Shown: one piece after another, positions 59,629-64,000 of the stretch
Position numbering within the stretch: the first letter of the stretch is position 1
How the letters are laid out: every line of letters begins with the position of its first letter
Assembly (NCBI RefSeq): GCF_017948455.1
Contig: NZ_JAFFSU010000020.1
Location: 1-64,000 of the forward strand
Reading direction: 5' to 3'
Length of the DNA: 64,000 bases
Source of the DNA: Streptomyces sp. GESEQ-4
GTDB taxonomy: Bacteria; Actinomycetota; Actinomycetes; Streptomycetales; Streptomycetaceae
The notes under the pieces: generated by a model
Told to the model about the DNA's origin: nothing
Databases searched by the model: none
The model's input: only the letters and a program-made list of their open reading frames with translations
Program-made: the position numbers and the translations under genes

Positions 59629-60376
59629 GACCTTCACTCCCCCGACGCGCTTCGCCGTGCCCGGGCGGATCGCCGTGAGCGACCAGGCCGCCACCCTGTG
59701 GCAGACCGCCACGATCACCGAGATCCGCCGGGAGACCCCGCACACCGCCACCTTCCGGCTCGCCGTGCCCGACTGGCCGGGGCATCTGCCCGGCCAGCAC
59801 CTGATGCTGCGGCTCACCGCCGGGGACGGCTACGCGGCCCAGCGCCACTACTCCCTCGCGTCCGCGCCCGACGACTCCGGGCATATCGAGCTGACCCTCG
59901 ATCACGTCGAGGGCGGCGAGGTCTCGGGCTGGTTCCACACCGTGGCCCGGCCCGGTGACCGGCTCGAGGTGCGCGGGCCGGTCAGCGGCTTCTTCGCCTG
60001 GCCCGGCGACCGGCCCGCCCTGCTGATCGGCGCGGGGTCCGGCGTCGTACCGCTGATGTCGATGGTGCGGCACCACCGGGCGCGGAGCCTGTCCGTGCCG
60101 CTGCGGCTGCTGGTGTCCGCGCGCAGTCCCGAGGAGCTGATCTACGGGCGGGAGTACGGCGCCGAGACGACGCCCGTGTTCACGCGGAGTGCGCCACACG
60201 GCGTGCCCGTGGGTCGTATGGCGGCCGCACATGTGGCCCCGCTCCTGGCCGACCGGCCTCCCGGTGGGTGGGAGGCCTATGTGTGCGGCTCCAACGCGTT
60301 CGCCGAGCACGCCTCACGGCTGCTTGTCGCGGCGGGCCAGCCGGTCGACCGCATCCGGATCGAGCGCTTCGGCTGA
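59621..60376 (+). CDS. FAD-dependent ferredoxin-reductase-like partner
   Basis: 251 residues. FAD domain with RHYSLASAPDD (family RxYS motif), NAD(P) domain with IGAGSGVVPLMSMVRHHR and YVCGSNAFAEHASRLL. No 2Fe-2S domain is attached. It probably feeds electrons from NAD(P)H to, or accepts them from, the molybdenum protein encoded just upstream. GTG 59621 overlaps the stop of that gene and has GGAGGAGC upstream. This pairing is common in actinomycetes. Confidence 0.92.
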   Translation: MTETFTPPTRFAVPGRIAVSDQAATLWQTATITEIRRETPHTATFRLAVPDWPGHLPGQHLMLRLTAGDGYAAQRHYSLASAPDDSGHIELTLDHVEGGEVSGWFHTVARPGDRLEVRGPVSGFFAWPGDRPALLIGAGSGVVPLMSMVRHHRARSLSVPLRLLVSARSPEELIYGREYGAETTPVFTRSAPHGVPVGRMAAAHVAPLLADRPPGGWEAYVCGSNAFAEHASRLLVAAGQPVDRIRIERFG

Positions 60377-60466
60377 CCGGCTTCGATCTCCGCGGCCGGC
60401 GGCCGGGTCGGCCCGCTTAGGTCGGTCGATGTGGGCACTCGTAGGCGTGACGGCGAGGAGGTCGAC

Positions 60467-61051
60467 ATGCGAACGCGGGTGCGCGGCTGGCGCTGGCGGC
60501 CCAGCCCGCTGCGGCGCCGGTCGGACATCGTGGAGGCGTGGACGGTGGTGGTCATCGCCGTCCTGCTGCTCGTGGGCGCACCGCTGGCCGGGGCCGCCGC
60601 GGCATGGTGGGCGCACGGCGAGGCGCGGGACACGGCGGCGGCCCAGCGTGCCGAGCGCCGCCAGGTGCGGGCCGAGGTGGTCGGCGCCGCCTCCGGCTCG
60701 TTGCCGACGGCGCAGGGCGGCCGGACGCACACGCGCCGGGTGACCGTGCGCTGGACGGAGCCGGGCCAGGGCGAGCGCACGGCCAGGGCGCTCGTGCCGC
60801 CGGGCACCCGGCCGGGTCAGACGGTCCACGTGTGGTTCGACTCCCGGGGCCGCAGCGTCGCGCCGCCACCGGACGGCTTCGCGGTGTGGCAGCACACGCT
60901 CGCCATGGGCCTGTGCGCCACAGGCGGCGCGGTCGGCGTGGTGCTCCTCGCACATGGGGTCGTACGCCACGTGGCCATGCACCACCGGCTGGCCGAGTGG
61001 GAACGCGAGTGGGCCCGTACGGAACCGGAGTGGACACGTCGCTGGGCCTGA
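60467..61051 (+). CDS. Rv1733c-like two-pass membrane protein
   Basis: 194 residues. Two membrane segments (VVIAVLLLVGAPLAGAAAA near residue 30 and GLCATGGAVGVVLLAHGVV near 155) separated by an exterior domain of about 100 residues rich in Arg and Thr. This matches the two-pass actinobacterial family that includes M. tuberculosis Rv1733c. The role is unknown. ATG 60467 has GGAGG six bases upstream; the open frame begins at 60431. Confidence 0.8.
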   Translation: MRTRVRGWRWRPSPLRRRSDIVEAWTVVVIAVLLLVGAPLAGAAAAWWAHGEARDTAAAQRAERRQVRAEVVGAASGSLPTAQGGRTHTRRVTVRWTEPGQGERTARALVPPGTRPGQTVHVWFDSRGRSVAPPPDGFAVWQHTLAMGLCATGGAVGVVLLAHGVVRHVAMHHRLAEWEREWARTEPEWTRRWA

Positions 61052-61154
61052 TCGCTACGCCCGTCGCTCCGACACATACTCGATCTGGTCAGTCGTCCGA
61101 CCACCCCCGTACGGTGTGATCACTCGCACGCCCTCTTCGCAAAGGTGGTTGTCC

Positions 61155-62123
61155 ATGGCCCTGTTCGACCTCTCCCTGGAGGAGCTCCGCGCCTATCGCA
61201 GCGCCTCCGTAGAGCCCGAGGACTTCGACGCGTTCTGGTCGAAGACCCTGCAGGAGACGCGCGAGCACGATCTGGACGCCCGCTTCGAGCCGGTCGACAC
61301 GGGGCTGACGACGGTGCGGGTGTACGACGTGACGTTCGCCGGGTTCGGCGGTCACCCGGTGAAGGGCTGGCTGACGGTGCCCGCGGCAGCCGACGCGCCG
61401 GTGCCGGTGGTCGTGGAGTTCGTGGGCTACGGCGGCGGACGCGGTCTGCCGCACGAGCATCTGCTGTGGGCGTCCACGGGCCGGGCGCACTTCGTGATGG
61501 ACACCCGCGGGCAGGGCAGCGCATGGGGCGCCGGCGGGGGCACCGCGGACCCGGTGGCGGGCGGACCCGCCTACCCGGGGTTCATGACGCGCGGCATCGA
61601 CACGCCCGAGAACTACTACTACCGCCGGGTGTTCACGGACGGCGTGCGTGCCGTGGAGGCGGCCCGTGCGCACCCGCTGACCGACCCGGCGCACACGGTC
61701 GCGGTGGGCGCCAGCCAGGGCGGCGGCATCACGCTCGCCGTCGGCGGGCTGGTCCCGGACCTCGTCGCGGTGGCGCCGGACGTGCCGTTCCTCTGCGACT
61801 TCCCGCGCGCGACGACCATCACGGACCGCAACCCGTACCGCGAGATCGGCAACTACCTCAAGACTCACCGCGGCCGCGGCGCCGACGTCCTGCGCACGCT
61901 CTCCTACTTCGACGCCGTGCACTTCGCGCCCCGGGGCAGCGCTCCCGCCCTCTTCTCGGCGGCCCTCGAGGACCAGACGTGCCCGCCGTCCACCGTCTTC
62001 GCGGCCTTCAACGCCTGGGCGCACGAGGACAAGACGATCGAGGTGTACGACTTCAACGACCACGAGGGCGGCGGGCCCTACCAGCAGGCGGCGCAGCTGA
62101 CCTGGCTGCGGTCGTACGCCTGA
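61155..62123 (+). CDS. Acetylxylan esterase / cephalosporin-C deacetylase-like hydrolase
   Basis: 322 residues, no signal peptide. AXE1 family: VEFVGYGGGRGLPHEHLLWA (oxyanion region), FVMDTRGQGSAW, the nucleophile elbow VGASQGGGITLAV, DVPFLCDFPRA and a His in DFNDHEGGGPYQ. Such enzymes remove acetyl groups from sugars or cephalosporin C. ATG 61155 is preceded by AAAGG. It is followed by a beta-lactamase-fold hydrolase 92 bases downstream on the same strand, so both may be expressed together. Confidence 0.94.
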   Translation: MALFDLSLEELRAYRSASVEPEDFDAFWSKTLQETREHDLDARFEPVDTGLTTVRVYDVTFAGFGGHPVKGWLTVPAAADAPVPVVVEFVGYGGGRGLPHEHLLWASTGRAHFVMDTRGQGSAWGAGGGTADPVAGGPAYPGFMTRGIDTPENYYYRRVFTDGVRAVEAARAHPLTDPAHTVAVGASQGGGITLAVGGLVPDLVAVAPDVPFLCDFPRATTITDRNPYREIGNYLKTHRGRGADVLRTLSYFDAVHFAPRGSAPALFSAALEDQTCPPSTVFAAFNAWAHEDKTIEVYDFNDHEGGGPYQQAAQLTWLRSYA

Positions 62124-62215
62124 CCTCTTCTCTCCGGTCCGACCAGTCGGTACGTTCGTCGGGCCCGGGTCGCAGCGTCGCGGCCCGGGCTCGACGTCCG
62201 AACCACGGAGGAGCC

Positions 62216-63382
62216 ATGCCCGAGCACGAGCCACAGGTCCACGGCCACTGCGACGCCCCCTTCACGGCGGTGCGTACGGCATTCGAGGAGAACTTCCGGG
62301 ACCGGGGCGAGCTGGGTGCCGCGGTCGCCGTCACGGTGCACGGCCGGGCCGTGGTGGACCTGTGGGGCGGCTGGGCCGACGCGGGCCGCACGCGCGCGTG
62401 GGAACGCGACACGTTGGTCAACGTGTGGTCGACGACCAAGGGCCCGGTGGCGTTGTGCGCGCACATACTCGCCGACCGCGGGCTGCTCGACCTGGACGCA
62501 CCGGTGGCCGCGTACTGGCCCGAGTTCGCGGCGGCCGGCAAGGACAAGGTTCTCGTACGGCATCTGCTGTCGCACCGCGCCGGTCTGTCCGGTCTGCGTG
62601 AGCCGCACTCGCTGGAGCAGTTGTACGACTGGGAGTTCACCGTCGGGCGGCTGGCGGCGACCGAGCCCTGGTGGGAGCCGGGGACCCGGTCCGGGTATCA
62701 CGCGATGACGTACGGCTTCCTGGTGGGCGAGGTGGTGCGGCGCGTCTCGGGTCTGCTGCCCGGCGCGTTCCTGGAGCGGGAGGTGACCGGGCCGCTCGGC
62801 ATCGACTTCACCGTCGGGCTGCCGGAGAAGGAGGCGGGCCGGGTGGCCGAGCTGGTGCATCCGCCGGCCGCGTCGAGCAGTGAACAGGCCGCGATCTTCA
62901 GCCAGTTGAAGCCGGAGGCGCTCGCCTCGCTGGCCAATCCCCTGGTCGGCGCGGCCGAGGCCAACACGCCCGCGTGGCGGGCCGCGGAACTCCCCGCCGT
63001 GAACGGCCACGGCACCGCACGCGCGGTCGCCACGCTGTACGGGATCTTCGCGGGCCGGGGCGCGCACGACGGCCACCGCGTCCTGTCCCCCGAGGCGGCC
63101 GAGCGGGTCCGCGAGGGGCAGGGCAGGTGCCGGGATCTGGTGCTCGGCGCAGGGTTCGAGCAGGAGACCGAGATCGGGCTCGGTCTGTGGCTCAGTGGGC
63201 CGAACGGCTCGTACGGGCCGAACCCGCGGGCTTTCGGACATGACGGCTTCGGCGGCTCCTGCGGTCTCGCCGACCCCGAGGCGGGGGTGGCGCTGGGCTA
63301 TGTGATGAACCGGATGGGGCCCCATATAGCCGACGACCCACGGAAGATGGCCCTGATCGACGCCCTGTACAGCGTGTTGTGA
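62216..63382 (+). CDS. Beta-lactamase-fold esterase (EstB-like)
   Basis: 388 residues, no signal peptide, cytoplasmic. Nucleophile motif VWSTTKGPV (STTK, Ser and Lys), second motif Tyr in SGYHAMTYGFL and late GHDGFGGSCGL. The N-terminal VTVHGRAVVDLWGG is diagnostic of the EstB/lovastatin-esterase-like group. It should hydrolyse short esters or transfer acyl groups. ATG 62216 has GGAGGAGCC. It follows the acetylxylan-esterase-like gene. Confidence 0.93.
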   Translation: MPEHEPQVHGHCDAPFTAVRTAFEENFRDRGELGAAVAVTVHGRAVVDLWGGWADAGRTRAWERDTLVNVWSTTKGPVALCAHILADRGLLDLDAPVAAYWPEFAAAGKDKVLVRHLLSHRAGLSGLREPHSLEQLYDWEFTVGRLAATEPWWEPGTRSGYHAMTYGFLVGEVVRRVSGLLPGAFLEREVTGPLGIDFTVGLPEKEAGRVAELVHPPAASSSEQAAIFSQLKPEALASLANPLVGAAEANTPAWRAAELPAVNGHGTARAVATLYGIFAGRGAHDGHRVLSPEAAERVREGQGRCRDLVLGAGFEQETEIGLGLWLSGPNGSYGPNPRAFGHDGFGGSCGLADPEAGVALGYVMNRMGPHIADDPRKMALIDALYSVL

Positions 63383-63435
63383 GACGGCGTCGGAGCGAGC
63401 GGGTTTCGGCCGAACCGGCGGGCACCCCTTCCCTG

Positions 63436-63450
63436 CTGGTTTAGACCAAT
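63436..63450. promoter_or_regulatory. DasR/HutC-type palindromic operator
   Basis: CTGGTTTAGACCAAT: the arms TGG and CCA around TTTAGA match the TGGTCTAGACCA core of GntR-HutC sites such as the DasR sites in Streptomyces, with one mismatch in the centre. It lies 64 bases before the GntR start, suggesting autoregulation or control by DasR. Confidence 0.6.
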
Positions 63451-63513
63451 GCTAGATGTGGTGGCGCAACGAGCCCGCACGGCTACGGTATGTCACCACA
63501 CAGGAGGCGCGGC

Positions 63514-64000
63514 ATGGCCCGCACCACCCACCATGACCATCCACTCACCGAAGGACAGCCCCTCTACTGGCGCATCGCGACGGAGTTGCTCGGCGAGCTG
63601 CGCGACGGCACCATCCCGCCCGGCGAACGGCTCCCCGGGGAGCGGCAGTTGGCCGGTCACTTCGGCGTCAGCAGGGAGACCGTACGGCAGGCGCTGGAGG
63701 TGCTCCGCCGGGGCGGCCTGGTCGCCACCGACCGCCGGGGCAGCCATGCGGCGCTGCCCGGCCCGCCGGTCGGGAGGCCGCCCTCGCTCGCCTTCCCGGT
63801 CGGCGCCCGGACCACCGATCCGGCCGCCGTCGGCCGGGCCACCGTCACCTGGGAGGCTCCCCCGCCGGAACACGCCACGGCCCTGGGGCTCGCCCCGCAC
63901 CGGCCGACGCTCGTCCACCGCTACGAGTCCGCCACCGCCGACGGCCACGGACGTCGTACGGCCGTGACGTCGTTCTCCGCCGTGGCCCTCACCGAGGTGG
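63514..64000 (+). CDS. GntR family regulator (5' part, runs off the window)
   Basis: ATG 63514, with AGGAGG upstream, opens a frame that is still open at the window edge (162 codons visible). The GntR helix-turn-helix is clear: QPLYWRIATELLGELRDGTI, PGERLPGERQLAGHFGVSRE, TVRQALEVLRRGGL. The start of a HutC-type (UTRA) effector domain follows (TWEAPPPEHATALGLAPH, VHRYESATADGHGR). A DasR-type palindrome lies 64 bases upstream. The remainder and target genes lie outside. Confidence 0.92.
   Translation, partial: MARTTHHDHPLTEGQPLYWRIATELLGELRDGTIPPGERLPGERQLAGHFGVSRETVRQALEVLRRGGLVATDRRGSHAALPGPPVGRPPSLAFPVGARTTDPAAVGRATVTWEAPPPEHATALGLAPHRPTLVHRYESATADGHGRRTAVTSFSAVALTEV

Noticed and set aside
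63449..63967. A 172-codon plus-strand frame at the right edge
   Set aside because: It is a Ser/Pro/Arg-rich shadow. Another frame from ATG 63514 gives a clear GntR helix-turn-helix and runs off the window.
1..64000. tRNA genes, rRNA, CRISPR arrays, prophage or defence modules
   Set aside because: No cloverleaf-like sequence, spaced repeat array, phage structural gene, or known anti-phage domain set was seen.

Overview
The window is high-GC DNA with GTG/TTG starts, purine-rich Shine-Dalgarno sites, twin-arginine and lipobox signals, and typical actinomycete families: a LAL-type LuxR regulator, SpoIIE phosphatases, a serine/threonine kinase with TPRs, many TetR/SDR pairs, PaaX and an LtrA-like protein. 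It also carries two intergenic sequence types that I recognise from Streptomyces chromosomes. A Streptomyces or close relative is the best reading; the species cannot be told. No tRNA, rRNA or CRISPR array was seen.

Left part (1-20.3 kb): low gene density and many wrecked genes, as in a chromosome arm. Intact genes are two paralogous MarR regulators with leaderless-type starts, a GAF/PP2C/ATPase stress phosphatase, a Tat-exported alpha/beta hydrolase, an F420-type LLM oxidoreductase, a hemerythrin-domain protein, a GNAT acetyltransferase, an NAD-dependent dehydrogenase, an SDR, a large LAL regulator and an LtrA-like membrane protein. Between them lie relics: a TetR gene broken by a stop and frameshifts, the tail of a second copy of the dehydrogenase, a transposase tail, two broken acetyltransferases, and an IS6-family element next to the 3' part of a penicillin/AHL-acylase-like gene.

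Middle part (20.3-37.2 kb): catabolic and redox genes. There is a nitronate monooxygenase/acyl-CoA synthetase operon with a divergent exported serine hydrolase, an XRE regulator facing an SDR, a CrtI-like FAD oxidoreductase, a kinase with eight TPR-type repeats, an MpaB-like heme protein, and then a TetR/SDR/hydrolase/old-yellow-enzyme/SDR/TetR block with clear inverted- or direct-repeat operators.

Right part (37.2-64 kb): dense, tidy genes. These are an acyl-CoA dehydrogenase, a copper-binding four-helix protein, an ATP-grasp/RpiB-like pair, a complete NMT1/sulfonate-type ABC importer divergent from a PaaX regulator that follows a 29-codon leader-like ORF, a PTS-type dihydroxyacetone kinase operon (dhaKLM), a TetR/SDR pair, secreted proteins including a GH75 chitosanase-like enzyme and a fibronectin-III lipoprotein, a PAS/GAF/PP2C phosphatase, a PrmC-like methyltransferase, a MarR gene followed by a sulfite-oxidase-like/flavin-reductase pair, an acetylxylan-esterase-like hydrolase, a beta-lactamase-fold esterase, and the start of a GntR regulator behind a DasR-type palindrome.

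Nothing here is clearly a new multi-gene defence, RiPP or conflict system. The most unusual local structures are the duplicated leaderless MarR locus with its decayed surroundings, the leader ORF whose stop overlaps the PaaX start, the truncated acylase beside the IS, and the GntR palindrome.
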